Part shown: piece after piece, positions 9,327 to 17,504 of the stretch
How positions within the stretch are numbered: the first letter of the stretch is position 1
Layout: each line of letters begins with the position of its first letter
Assembly (NCBI RefSeq): GCF_023100685.1
Contig: NZ_CP090064.1
Coordinates: 372,001-436,000 of the forward strand
DNA length: 64,000 bases
Direction: 5' to 3'
Origin: Proteus vulgaris
Lineage (GTDB): Bacteria > Pseudomonadota > Gammaproteobacteria > Enterobacterales > Enterobacteriaceae
Translations under genes and position numbers: made by a program
The notes under the pieces: generated by a model
What the model was told of the DNA's origin: nothing
Databases searched by the model: none
Seen by the model: the letters and a program-made list of their open reading frames with translations, nothing else

Positions 9327-10511
9327 ATGTTATCAGCAAACCGATTTGATGAAGTTATTAAGAATTGCCAATTATTAATCCAACAAAAAAGCTATTCAGG
9401 TGAAGAAGGTAACGTTGTTAAAGTCATAGAAGAGATGATGAAAAGCTATGATTTTGATGATATTCATATTGATAAATACGGCAATATTATTGGTGGGATT
9501 ATAGGCCAACACCCAGGGAAAACCCTTATTTTTGATGGTCATATCGACACTGTACCGGTAAGTGAGCATGACTGGAAAGAAAAACCTTATGGTGCAGAAA
9601 TAAAAGACGGCAAGATTTATGGTCGTGGTACTAGTGATATGAAAGGTGCTGTGGCTGCAATGATTTCGGCAATTGGTTTTTATGGCCAAGATAATCAGCG
9701 AAATTTTGCTGGCCGTATTTATGTTTCTTGTATTGTGCATGAAGAATGCTTTGAAGGTGTGGCAGCAAGACTGGTTTCAGAGCGCTATAAACCCGATTAC
9801 GTGGTGATTGGTGAAGCCTCAGAATTAAACCTGAAAATAGGCCAACGAGGTCGAGCCGAAATTGTTGTTGAAACCTTCGGTAAGCCAGCACACTCCGCTA
9901 ATCCAGATGCGGGGATCAATTCTGTTTATAAAATGGCAAAATTGATCGAGAAGATCAGAACCTTAACGCCACCAGTTCATCCGATATTAGGAAAAGGGAT
10001 CTTAGAACTGACGGATATAAAATCCTCACCTTATCCTGGAGCTTCGGTTGTACCCGAATATTGTCGAGCCACTTATGATCGCCGTTTGTTAGTGGGTGAA
10101 ACTAAAGAACAAGTACTCGCACCATTACAAAAAGCAATTGACGAACTGGCTAATCAAGATGCTGATTTTAAAGCTAAAGTCTCTTATGCCTATGGTACTG
10201 AAAAATGTTACACCGGTGCCACTATTGAAGGTGAACGTTTCTTCCCAGGTTGGGTATTAGAAGAGAGTGATCCTTATGTACAAAGCGTTTTAACAGGGCT
10301 ATATGAGTCGGGCTTTAAACCTACTGTTACACAATACTCTTTCTGTACTAATGGCAGTCATTACGCGGGTGAAGCCGGCATTAAAACTATCGGTTTTGGT
10401 CCATCTCGCGAAAATTTGGCGCACACCATTGATGAGTATATCGAAATTGAACAACTAAAAGGTGCAGCAAGCGGTTACTACAGCATTATGAACAGCCTTT
10501 ATCACCTTTAA
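9327..10511 (+). CDS. ygeY: M20-family metallohydrolase YgeY
   Basis: A 394-residue di-zinc hydrolase of the ArgE/DapE/CPG2 group. Metal ligands show in IFDGHIDTVPV (about residues 67-77), GRGTSDMKGAVAAM (about 94-107, bridging Asp) and VHEECFEGVA (catalytic Glu-Glu). The dimerisation insert begins after GQRGRAEIVVETFGKPAHSANP, and the last ligand is in LAHTIDEYIE. The family removes acyl or peptidyl groups from amino acids; the substrate of YgeY is not known to me. Always next to ygeX in the clusters I recall, so it may release diaminopropionate from an acylated or peptidic precursor (inference). Confidence 0.88.
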   Translation: MLSANRFDEVIKNCQLLIQQKSYSGEEGNVVKVIEEMMKSYDFDDIHIDKYGNIIGGIIGQHPGKTLIFDGHIDTVPVSEHDWKEKPYGAEIKDGKIYGRGTSDMKGAVAAMISAIGFYGQDNQRNFAGRIYVSCIVHEECFEGVAARLVSERYKPDYVVIGEASELNLKIGQRGRAEIVVETFGKPAHSANPDAGINSVYKMAKLIEKIRTLTPPVHPILGKGILELTDIKSSPYPGASVVPEYCRATYDRRLLVGETKEQVLAPLQKAIDELANQDADFKAKVSYAYGTEKCYTGATIEGERFFPGWVLEESDPYVQSVLTGLYESGFKPTVTQYSFCTNGSHYAGEAGIKTIGFGPSRENLAHTIDEYIEIEQLKGAASGYYSIMNSLYHL

Positions 10512-10538
10512 TTCTTACTAAAATAAATCCTTACTAGA

Positions 10539-10568
10539 AGAGTATCTGGCGAAATAGCCAGATGCTCT
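10539..10568 (+). other. Intercistronic hairpin upstream of the deacylase gene
   Basis: AGAGTATCTGGC and GCCAGATGCTCT form a 12-bp stem (one G-T pair) with loop GAAATA, ending 16 bp before the next start codon. There is no U-run, so it is more likely an mRNA-stability or partial-read-through element than a terminator. Confidence 0.6.
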
Positions 10569-10584
10569 TTGGAGAAATAACAGA

Positions 10585-12171
10585 ATGAAAACAATATTTA
10601 AAAATGCCACTGTTATTGATGGAACAGGGGCAAGTGCATTTCAAGCTGATGTCGTGGTTAATGAAGGCAAAATAATAAAAATCGGTCAGTGTGATGCAAA
10701 AACAAATGATCAAATAATTGATGCTACTGGGAAGATAGTTTGTCCTGGTTTTATTGATACGCATACTCACTCGGATCTTTCTGCACTACTTAATCCCGCA
10801 TTATCGGCAAAGATCCGTCAAGGGATCACCACGGAATTGTTAGGGCAAGATGGTGTCGCGTTAGCACCATTGCCAGAACAGTATATTTCTGCATGGCGTA
10901 AGAATATTGCAGGATTAGATGGAGATTCTGACAGTATTGATTGGCATTTTAAAAATACTGAAGGTTACTTAGGGATGTTGGAAGCTAGAGGCTCAGCAAC
11001 TAATCTCGCTTACCTTGTGCCTCATGGCAATATCAGAATGGAAGCAATGGGATTAGAAGGTAATCCCTCTACTCGTGAAGATGTCGCCAAAATGTGCGAG
11101 ATCTTAGAGCGTGAATTAAAAGCTGGGGCATTTGGTTTATCAACAGGATTGATTTATATGCCTTGCGCCTTTGGCGATACCGCAGAAATGATCGAACTTT
11201 GCAAGGTTACCGCGAAGCACAATGGTATTTTTGTGGTTCACCAGCGTAGTGAAGCTGACGATATTATTCAGTCTACTCAAGAGCTTATTGATATCGCTAA
11301 AGCATCGGGTGTTTGGTTGCATATCTCTCATATGAAAGTGTGTGGTAAGAAAAACTGGGGATTAATCGATGAAATGCTCGGTATGTTAGAGCAAGCCCAA
11401 AAAGAGGGTATTCGTATCTCTTTTGACCAATATCCGTATGTGGCAGGCAGTACCATGCTTGGGGTGATTTTACCGCCTTGGGTTCACGCAGGAGGTACAG
11501 AGAAATTATTAGAACGCTTAGCTTCTCCTGAACTGCGTAAAAAGATGATTGAAGATATCGAAAAAGGCATTCCAGGTTGGGATAACTTTATTGATTTCGC
11601 AGGATTAGAAAATATTTATGTCACTAGCTCTAAAACAGAAAAAAACCAAGATGCTGTTGGGCTTAGCCTTGTCGAGCTAGGCAAATTGCGAGGTAAAGAT
11701 CCGTATAACGCAACCTTTGACCTGCTATATGAAGAAGAAAATGCGGTAGGAATGGTGGATTTTTACGGTACAGAAGAACACGTTATCAAATTCTTATGTC
11801 GTCCTGAACAAAACGTCTGTACTGATGGATTAATGGGCGCAGGGAAACCTCATCCCCGTGTATTTGGTGCATTCCCTCGTGTTTTAGGGAAATACGTCAG
11901 AGAAGAAAAATGCCTTACTTGGGAACAAGCTATCCGCAAAATGACCGGTAAACCAGCGGAAGTCCTTCGATTAACCGACAGAGGTTTAATTAAAGAAGGG
12001 TATGCGGCAGACATTGTGATGTTTGATCCTGAAACCATTATTGATAAAGGCACGTTTGTTGAACCAAACCAATACCCAGAAGGGATTGATTTGGTGATGG
12101 TCAATGGGCGTATTGCTTTAATTAATGGAGTCGAAAGTTACGCCTGTAGCGGTCATGTTTTAAGAGCATAA
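10585..12171 (+). CDS. N-acyl-D-amino-acid deacylase (D-aminoacylase family)
   Basis: A 528-residue amidohydrolase. The first metal site is GFIDTHTHSDLSALL (about residues 55-69), a later HQRSEADD and HISHMKV supply further histidines, and DFYGTEEHV plus GLMGAGKPHPR resemble the D-aminoacylase C-terminal half. The small beta domain (residues 1-50 and about 470-528, MVNGRIALINGV) closes around the barrel. The family hydrolyses N-acyl-D-amino acids; some members act on dihydropyrimidines or creatinine derivatives. Operon position beside YgeX, which accepts D-diaminopropionate, suggests a D-configured acyl substrate (inference). It carries an SD (TTTGGAG) after the hairpin. Confidence 0.85.
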   Translation: MKTIFKNATVIDGTGASAFQADVVVNEGKIIKIGQCDAKTNDQIIDATGKIVCPGFIDTHTHSDLSALLNPALSAKIRQGITTELLGQDGVALAPLPEQYISAWRKNIAGLDGDSDSIDWHFKNTEGYLGMLEARGSATNLAYLVPHGNIRMEAMGLEGNPSTREDVAKMCEILERELKAGAFGLSTGLIYMPCAFGDTAEMIELCKVTAKHNGIFVVHQRSEADDIIQSTQELIDIAKASGVWLHISHMKVCGKKNWGLIDEMLGMLEQAQKEGIRISFDQYPYVAGSTMLGVILPPWVHAGGTEKLLERLASPELRKKMIEDIEKGIPGWDNFIDFAGLENIYVTSSKTEKNQDAVGLSLVELGKLRGKDPYNATFDLLYEEENAVGMVDFYGTEEHVIKFLCRPEQNVCTDGLMGAGKPHPRVFGAFPRVLGKYVREEKCLTWEQAIRKMTGKPAEVLRLTDRGLIKEGYAADIVMFDPETIIDKGTFVEPNQYPEGIDLVMVNGRIALINGVESYACSGHVLRA

Positions 12172-12213
12172 CAACACAATAGCACTCTTAAACGTTAAAT
12201 CTTATCTCTGTTT

Positions 12214-12238
12214 ATCACGGTTGTTTTTCAACCGTGAT
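12214..12238 (+). other. Intercistronic hairpin upstream of the MFS gene
   Basis: ATCACGGTTG and CAACCGTGAT are a perfect 10-bp inverted repeat with a TTTTT loop, 28 bp before the MFS start. No U-run follows. It resembles the hairpin two genes upstream in placement. Confidence 0.6.
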
Positions 12239-12266
12239 GGTTTCCCCTTACCTGAGGAACAGGAAA

Positions 12267-13541
12267 ATGAGTTCAAATATTATTCCAGATCTTCAACAGA
12301 AGAAAACATGGAAAGCTCGTTACACCGTTTTATCTTTGATTTGGTTAGCATGGTTACTTTCATTCTTAGATAGAATGGTGATGAGCGTTTCATTACCTTT
12401 TATTGGGCGTGATCTTAATCTTGATACCACTCAACAAGGCTTAATCATCAGTGCATTCTTTGTCGGTTATGCTGCATTCCAAATACCGGGTGGTTTCTTA
12501 GCTGACCGTTTTGGTGCGCGTAAAATTATGGCAATTGGTATCGCTTGGTGGTCAGTATTTACCAGTTTAACGGGGATGGTGTTTACATTACCGTTAATGT
12601 TAGCAGTGCGATTCTTATTTGGTATTGGTGAAGGCTGTTTCCCATCCGCTTCTTGGAAAATGATCTCAACTTATTTCCCATCTAAAGAGCGTGGTCGTGC
12701 TACTGCAATTCAATCAACAGTAAATACTTTAGGGCCAGCATTAGCCGTCATTGTTGCAGCCAGCATTATCGGCGCTTTTGGCTGGCACATGGTCTTTATT
12801 GTCTTAGGTATTCCGGGCTTATTAATTGCCGCAGGTATCTACTTCTTTACTCGTGATAATCCCAAAGATCACCCAAGTATTACTCAGCAAGATCTCGATG
12901 AATTGGCGGCAGATGGTACATTAACGGATAAACCTGTTGAAGCCGTACCTTTTAAAGATGTGTTAAAAATGCCCGTATTATGGCAAATGGCAGCGATTTG
13001 GTTTCTGTTTGATATTACCTTTTGGGGATTTTCAACTTGGTTACCAAGCTATTTAATTACTGTTCGTGAATTCTCTTTGGCTAAAACCGGGGTAATGGCA
13101 GCTATTCCATTCTTATTTGGTGCTGGTGGGACATTATTAGGTGGTTATGTTTCTGATAAATGTAAATCACAGCGTAAATGGTTATATATGGTTACCGCAG
13201 TGATTGCAGCAGGCTTCTTATATATGACTTATACCGTTGAAAGTGCGGATATGGCTGTTGTATATCAGTGTATTTCAGCATTATTTATGTTCTTCGCCAT
13301 GGCAATGTTCTGGGGTATTTTAATGGATACTATCCCAAATAAAATCATGGGCCGTGCTTCGGGAATTGTTAACTTCGGTGGCCAAATGGCGGGTGTTGTT
13401 TCTGCTCCCGTTATGGGCTTCTTAATTAAAGCGAGTGGTGGCAGTTATGATAGTGCATTTATGTTTATGATAATTGCATTAGTCGCCTCTGCTGTTGTGA
13501 CGTTCACTGTTAAAATGAGAAATACACCTGCAGAAATTTAA
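12267..13541 (+). CDS. MFS transporter, anion:cation symporter type
   Basis: A 424-residue carrier with about 12 hydrophobic segments. The loop-2/3 signature GGFLADRFGARKIM is present near residue 76 and a second GGYVSDKCKSQRKW in the C-terminal half. FLFGIGEGCFPSASWKM and YFPSKERGRATA are typical of the ACS branch (sugar acids, carboxylates). The frame is open from 12234, but ATG 12267 has GAGGAACAGGA before it and gives the normal MSSNIIPD start. It is the last gene of the ygeX operon, so it probably imports the operon's substrate; identity unknown. Confidence 0.85.
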   Translation: MSSNIIPDLQQKKTWKARYTVLSLIWLAWLLSFLDRMVMSVSLPFIGRDLNLDTTQQGLIISAFFVGYAAFQIPGGFLADRFGARKIMAIGIAWWSVFTSLTGMVFTLPLMLAVRFLFGIGEGCFPSASWKMISTYFPSKERGRATAIQSTVNTLGPALAVIVAASIIGAFGWHMVFIVLGIPGLLIAAGIYFFTRDNPKDHPSITQQDLDELAADGTLTDKPVEAVPFKDVLKMPVLWQMAAIWFLFDITFWGFSTWLPSYLITVREFSLAKTGVMAAIPFLFGAGGTLLGGYVSDKCKSQRKWLYMVTAVIAAGFLYMTYTVESADMAVVYQCISALFMFFAMAMFWGILMDTIPNKIMGRASGIVNFGGQMAGVVSAPVMGFLIKASGGSYDSAFMFMIIALVASAVVTFTVKMRNTPAEI

Positions 13542-13718
13542 TTAATCAGTATTAATAACGTTTATATTTGAATAAGTGTGATGTTATTAAAATAAATAAG
13601 ATTAATTAAATAGAATAAATATCTTAACTGTAAGATTTATTTATTAAAATTCACTATACGCTTTATTGATTTTTTAAATTAAAAAATCTTATTGTAGGGT
13701 CTTTTTGTCTTAAAAAAA

Positions 13719-13745
13719 GCCACGATAAAAAAATCGTGGCTTTGC
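13719..13745. terminator. Bidirectional terminator
   Basis: AGCCACGAT and ATCGTGGCT form a GC-rich stem with an A-rich loop. T-rich sequence follows on both strands. It ends the ygeX operon and the convergent rtcB2-prfH operon. Confidence 0.85.
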
Positions 13746-13764
13746 TTTTGTTAGATTAATAACA

Positions 13765-14376
13765 TTATTTGCTTATAAGCACAAAGTCATTACCACTAAA
13801 ACAGAGTGTAGCATCACCTCTGATCACTCGATGATGAGCAATATGGCGTTGACTATTTAATGAGGCGTGTTGCTTCATCATATAAGCTTCTAAATGCCAT
13901 GCAATAAGTTGCTTAGCGAGCTTTTTATTAGCGTGCTGACTACGTTCTGATTGCACTTTTACACTAATACCTGTGGCAATATGTGTTGCTCTGACCGCCG
14001 ATTCTGTTTTGTTAACATGCTGACCACCGGGGCCATTTGAACGCATAGTTTCAAAGACAATTTCTGTGTCGCTAATTTCATCTGGTTGTTCAAAACAAGC
14101 AACACCAATAAACCAGTTTTTACGCTTATGTCGTGGTCGTAACGTGCTTGTACATTGCCATTGCACTGAACCTGCCCACTGTTGTGCAATAGCTTGTGCA
14201 TCACTACCTTCAAGAGAAACTAACGCAGATTTTAAGCCATGACGTGAAGGTTCTTTTTCAAGAACAGTAACGTTCACTTGCTGTTTTGTCGTTGATTTCA
14301 AAAAGTAATTTAAGGCTTTTTCAACGGCTAAACAGCACTCTTCAGGGCCTTGTGCGGAGGTGAATTGTAATAACAT
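13765..14376 (-). CDS. prfH: Peptide chain release factor-like protein PrfH
   Basis: A 203-residue class-I release-factor homologue with the peptidyl-hydrolase motif GPGGQHVNKTES (about residues 115-126). The basic C-terminus RSQHANKKLAKQ follows. It lacks the long N-terminal codon-recognition domains of RF1/RF2, so it is expected not to read normal stop codons. In known RtcB2-PrfH pairs, PrfH frees the peptide from a ribosome cut in the 16S decoding centre so that RtcB2 can reseal the RNA. The start ATG overlaps the rtcB2 stop (TAATG), showing coupling. K-12 carries a damaged copy; this one is intact. Confidence 0.92.
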   Translation of the reverse strand: MLLQFTSAQGPEECCLAVEKALNYFLKSTTKQQVNVTVLEKEPSRHGLKSALVSLEGSDAQAIAQQWAGSVQWQCTSTLRPRHKRKNWFIGVACFEQPDEISDTEIVFETMRSNGPGGQHVNKTESAVRATHIATGISVKVQSERSQHANKKLAKQLIAWHLEAYMMKQHASLNSQRHIAHHRVIRGDATLCFSGNDFVLISK

Positions 14377-15512
14377 TACGCCATCTCCCCACTTGTTTTA
14401 TAGGTGATCACGGGTTTTAAACGTGCAATAACTTCGATTAATCCAATGCTGACCATACTTTCAATCACGGTTTCAATTGATTTATAAGATTGTGGTGCTT
14501 CTTCATAAATCAGTTGTTTGTTGGCACAAATAATACGGCTACCTAATGCAGTTCGTGAAAGTTGTAAGGGGGTAAAACGGTGTGATAAACGGCCTTTACA
14601 CTCGGTACGCATCCATTTTCTGCCTGCACCATGCGGTAATGAATGAAGGCTTAATTCAGACACAATGGGCTTAACAATATAACTGTAGTCACCGCGTGAA
14701 CCTGGAATAACCACCATATCGTGATGTGCCGGTGTTGCACCTTTACGATGTAACCAGCCTTGTTGACCATATAACTCACAAGGCTCTACAAGATTATGAT
14801 TAACATCAGAAATAACTTCACCTTGAGTACGAATTTGGCGCATCATTCTTTCACCAATAAGGCGGCGATTTAGCTTTGCATAATCAAGTGCTTTATTGTG
14901 AGCTTGCAAATATTCATTTGCATCTTCAGTGTTAGCAGTCAGTCCTTTATGACCAAACTGTTCTGTATGGGCACGTAAGATAGATTGTCCTAAACCTCTT
15001 GAGCCACTGTGGACTAATAGCAATAACTGTTTTTTATTGATACCACTTTCAGCAAAAAGCGTTTCATTGATCACTTGGTCGATTTGTTGGAATTCAGCAA
15101 AATGATTACCACCACCAATAGAGCCTAAAGAGCCAGCAAAAGAGTGGTTTTGCATTTCAGTTGGTAGATGAGCTTCTAACCATTCTGAAGGTGCGATATC
15201 ACTCATTTCACTCAACTGTTTTTCTGCTTTATCTAAGTTAAGTTTGCTGTTTTTAAATTCCGTTTGAAAGAGCGTCATACCACAGCCGATATCATTTCCG
15301 ACTAAGGCAGGATAAAAACGATTAACAGAAAAAAAGGCTGCGCCGATGGGATAACCACGACCAGGATGTAGATCTGGCATACCTGCGACATAAGTCATAT
15401 CAGGAAGTTGAGCCGTTGTTTCTAATTGTTGGATTGCTTTGCTTTCAATCCAAGTATTATCCGATGCGATATAACAAACGCTATCAGATAAATAATGAAC
15501 ACACTTGTCCAT
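14376..15512 (-). CDS. rtcB2: RNA ligase RtcB2 (ribosomal RNA repair)
   Basis: About 378 residues of the RtcB fold with its ligand motifs: VAGMPDLHPGRGYPIGAAF, GNDIGCGMTLF (metal-binding Asp and Cys), GGGNHFAEFQ, LLVHSGSRGLGQ and SLPHGAGRKWMR, whose histidine is guanylylated in RtcB. It joins 2',3'-cyclic phosphate and 5'-OH RNA ends with GTP and Mn. It is shorter than housekeeping RtcB (about 408), as in the PrfH-linked branch. The frame is open to a TTG at 15566, but homologues begin near the ...LSDSVCYIASDNTWIES segment, so ATG 15512 is preferred, with a weak GGATTGG ribosome site. Expression may depend on the structured leader upstream. Confidence 0.9.
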   Translation of the reverse strand: MDKCVHYLSDSVCYIASDNTWIESKAIQQLETTAQLPDMTYVAGMPDLHPGRGYPIGAAFFSVNRFYPALVGNDIGCGMTLFQTEFKNSKLNLDKAEKQLSEMSDIAPSEWLEAHLPTEMQNHSFAGSLGSIGGGNHFAEFQQIDQVINETLFAESGINKKQLLLLVHSGSRGLGQSILRAHTEQFGHKGLTANTEDANEYLQAHNKALDYAKLNRRLIGERMMRQIRTQGEVISDVNHNLVEPCELYGQQGWLHRKGATPAHHDMVVIPGSRGDYSYIVKPIVSELSLHSLPHGAGRKWMRTECKGRLSHRFTPLQLSRTALGSRIICANKQLIYEEAPQSYKSIETVIESMVSIGLIEVIARLKPVITYKTSGEMA

Positions 15513-15555
15513 ATACCAATCCATATAATGTAAAGGATAAAAAATAAATTGATTG

Positions 15556-15602
15556 GCGGACAGCAAAAAGAAGGAAAAAAGATTACTTCTGAGATTGTCC
15601 GC
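15556..15602 (-). promoter_or_regulatory. Leader hairpin of rtcB2-prfH overlapping the small ORF
   Basis: On the minus strand GCGGACA (in codons 10-12 of the small ORF) can pair with TGTCCGC about 33 nt later, and an inner AGAAG/CTTCT stem stacks inside. The small-ORF stop codon lies in the loop. Translation of the ORF would disrupt this stem, a layout typical of translation-sensing leaders. Function is inferred. Confidence 0.45.
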
Positions 15603-15630
15603 AAAGAGTATTCATATTTGTAGTTGTCAT
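15583..15630 (-). CDS. Putative 15-codon leader ORF upstream of rtcB2
   Basis: ATG at 15628-15630 follows AAGGAGGT with a 5-nt spacer, a near-ideal ribosome site and far stronger than that of rtcB2 itself. It encodes MTTTNMNTLCGQSQK and stops at TAA 15583-15585, 70 bp before the rtcB2 start. No homologue is recalled. The strong ribosome site and its position between two inverted repeats are what support it; a chance ORF cannot be excluded. Confidence 0.45.
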   Translation of the reverse strand: MTTTNMNTLCGQSQK

Positions 15631-15689
15631 GGGATACCTCCTTGCAGTTAAGTGAAATGGATAAGAAATAATAAATCGCGGGCATAGTA

Positions 15690-15724
15690 ACCACTTTTTT
15701 TTGCATTAGCAATTAAAAAGTGGT
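15690..15724 (-). promoter_or_regulatory. Inverted repeat upstream of the rtcB2 leader ORF
   Basis: ACCACTTTTT and AAAAAGTGGT are perfect 10-bp arms, and TTGC/GCAA pair inside, giving a nearly continuous 15-bp hairpin around TAAT on the minus strand. It lies 47 bp upstream of the leader ORF's ribosome site. It could be an RNA hairpin or a dimeric repressor operator. No sigma-54 GG-N10-GC element was found nearby, unlike the E. coli rtcBA promoter. Confidence 0.5.
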
Positions 15725-15824
15725 GTGAATTTTCTTTATTTTTATAAAAGAGAATAAATATAATTTATTTAATTTAAGGTTGATTTTTCTTTATTATCTA
15801 TTTTAGTTAGTTCTCTACTTTTAA

Positions 15825-16601
15825 TTAATAAATCACTTTTACTGAGCTTTTTCGGCAATAATCTTCGTAATCATCTGTTAATTTTCTATCAGTGATAACA
15901 ACATCAAACTGAGCTAAATCGCCCATGTTGCCTGTCGCTGTTTCATCAAAATAGTGATATTTGGTGAGTAAAATTTTACGAATAGATTTATCCATCGCTT
16001 TTTTCTTCATATAAAGATCGTCGATGTTATAGCAGGTAACGCCAAAATCGAGATGAACACCTTCAGCTGAAATAAAGGCTTTCTTAGGATTAATGCTATC
16101 AAGATAAGAAGGTTGGGTAGGATTGTAGAATGAATCACTTTTAGGGCGATATTCACCTCCGCAGAGTAATACGGTGGCATTTTTCTTCTGGCTTAATGCC
16201 AAAAATACACGATGAGAATAACAGATCCCTGTGAAATGCAGATTATCAGGAATAAGTTCAATTAGTGTCGGAATTAATTGTCCGTTATCGAAAAAAAGGA
16301 CATCACCTTCAGAGACCATACCGGCGGCAAGATTGGGTATGTGAAGTTCTTCTGTTTGATCTGGTGTAATAATATCGGATGATGTTGAAACTAATCCAAA
16401 ATGAGGCTGGGCTAATGCAACAATATAGCCACCCAATAATGACATTGGAAATGGATTTTCAGCGTCAGAACTAAGATCACGCCTAATTGTCATTTCAGAA
16501 ACTTCAAGGATCCTCGCGGCGTCTTTAAGATGTATGCGACCTGAGCGTTTTATACATTCACTGAGGCGGCGCAAACGTTCGTGCTGTTTGGTCTCTATCA
16601 C
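15825..16601 (-). CDS. deoR: Deoxyribose operon repressor DeoR
   Basis: A 258-residue DeoR-family regulator. The N-terminal winged helix-turn-helix reads HLKDAARILEVSEMTIRRDL (about 23-42), followed by the sugar-phosphate isomerase-like effector domain (DVLFFDNGQLIP, ICYSHRVFLALSQKK, LCGGEYRPKS, FISAEGVHLDFGVTCYN). It resembles E. coli DeoR (252 residues) across its length. The family senses deoxyribose-5-phosphate and represses deo genes. It lies 55 bp downstream of deoC in the same direction, so it is probably autoregulated with it. Confidence 0.85.
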   Translation of the reverse strand: MIETKQHERLRRLSECIKRSGRIHLKDAARILEVSEMTIRRDLSSDAENPFPMSLLGGYIVALAQPHFGLVSTSSDIITPDQTEELHIPNLAAGMVSEGDVLFFDNGQLIPTLIELIPDNLHFTGICYSHRVFLALSQKKNATVLLCGGEYRPKSDSFYNPTQPSYLDSINPKKAFISAEGVHLDFGVTCYNIDDLYMKKKAMDKSIRKILLTKYHYFDETATGNMGDLAQFDVVITDRKLTDDYEDYCRKSSVKVIY

Positions 16602-16656
16602 CGAAGGATCCTTGTGTTATTGAATAGCGTACTCCAAGAAAATATACGCTAAATAA

Positions 16657-17325
16657 TTAGTAGTTTGATTCAGGCGCATCTGAATCTGTTGCGATAGCGA
16701 CGCTTGCGCTAGCACCGATACGCGTTGCACCTGCTTTGATCATGTTTAATGCTGTTTGGCGATCGCGAACACCACCAGACGCTTTTACGCCCACTTCGTC
16801 ACCTACTGTTTTACGCATTAATGCAACATGATGTTCTGTGGCGCCCATTGTACTGTATCCTGTTGATGTTTTCACAAAATCAACGCGGATCTCACGACAC
16901 ATTTCACAAACTAAACGTACTTCGTCGTCAGTTAATAAGCAAGTTTCTAAAATAACTTTCAGTGTTGTGTTACCACAAGCCGCTTTTACAGCTTCAATAT
17001 CTTGTTTGACGAAGTCTAAACGACCGCTTTTTAACATACCGATGTTTATAACCATATCGACTTCTTGTGCGCCTTGGCGGATAGCTTCAGCGGCTTCAAA
17101 TGCTTTTGTTGCAGTTAAACCAGCACCAAATGGGAAGTCAATAACACAACATACTTTTACATCGCTCCCTTCAAGGCAAGTTCTTGCTAAAGGGATGTAA
17201 GAAGTGTTAATACAAACAGAGAAGAAACCGTGTTCAGCTGCTTCAGCACACAATTTCTTGATTTGTGCTTCAGTTGTATCTGCAGCAAGAAGGGTATGAT
17301 CGATATAATTAGCTAATGGACGCAT
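16657..17325 (-). CDS. deoC: Deoxyribose-phosphate aldolase
   Basis: A 222-residue TIM-barrel class-I aldolase that splits 2-deoxyribose-5-phosphate into glyceraldehyde-3-phosphate and acetaldehyde. The Schiff-base lysine is in [13 protein letters not shown], the second active-site lysine in [11 protein letters not shown], and [11 protein letters not shown] marks the first strand. The frame extends to 17361, but ATG 17325 has AAGGAAT 8 nt upstream and matches the short family form. It diverges from the deoxyribokinase gene and is followed by deoR, a complete deoxyribose module apart from a dedicated permease. Confidence 0.93.
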   Translation of the reverse strand: MRPLANYIDHTLLAADTTEAQIKKLCAEAAEHGFFSVCINTSYIPLARTCLEGSDVKVCCVIDFPFGAGLTATKAFEAAEAIRQGAQEVDMVINIGMLKSGRLDFVKQDIEAVKAACGNTTLKVILETCLLTDDEVRLVCEMCREIRVDFVKTSTGYSTMGATEHHVALMRKTVGDEVGVKASGGVRDRQTALNMIKAGATRIGASASVAIATDSDAPESNY

Positions 17326-17456
17326 TGTATATTCCTTAATAAGAAGATTGTTATTTATCACTCATGTTAGTTTGGCAACATATTAGTGCTGTTTTAACGG
17401 GATAACAATCACAAATGATATTTAAATAACATGATACTGTTATACATCTATCAAAA

Positions 17457-17472
17457 TGTCACTATTTTCACA
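17457..17472. promoter_or_regulatory. Candidate CRP site between deoC and deoK
   Basis: TGTCACTATTTTCACA matches TGTGA-N6-TCACA at 9 of 10 fixed bases and lies 33 bp upstream of the kinase start, in the divergent promoter region. Catabolite control is expected for a sugar module. Confidence 0.5.
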
Positions 17473-17504
17473 TTTATAAATTTTACATAAGAGTAAGAGG
17501 CGCT

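Noticed and set aside
15583..15630. CTT-TGC in the rtcB2 leader ORF looks like the CTT-TGA frameshift site of prfB, with rtcB2 in the +1 frame
   Set aside because: The slow stop codon that drives prfB frameshifting is absent (TGC, not TGA) and the ribosome-binding spacing differs, so programmed frameshifting is not supported.
15422..15712. A 96-codon minus-strand frame across the rtcB2 leader and 5' end
   Set aside because: It is low-complexity and hydrophobic, overlaps the certain rtcB2 start in another frame, and has no ribosome site. The strong ribosome site there serves the 15-codon ORF instead.
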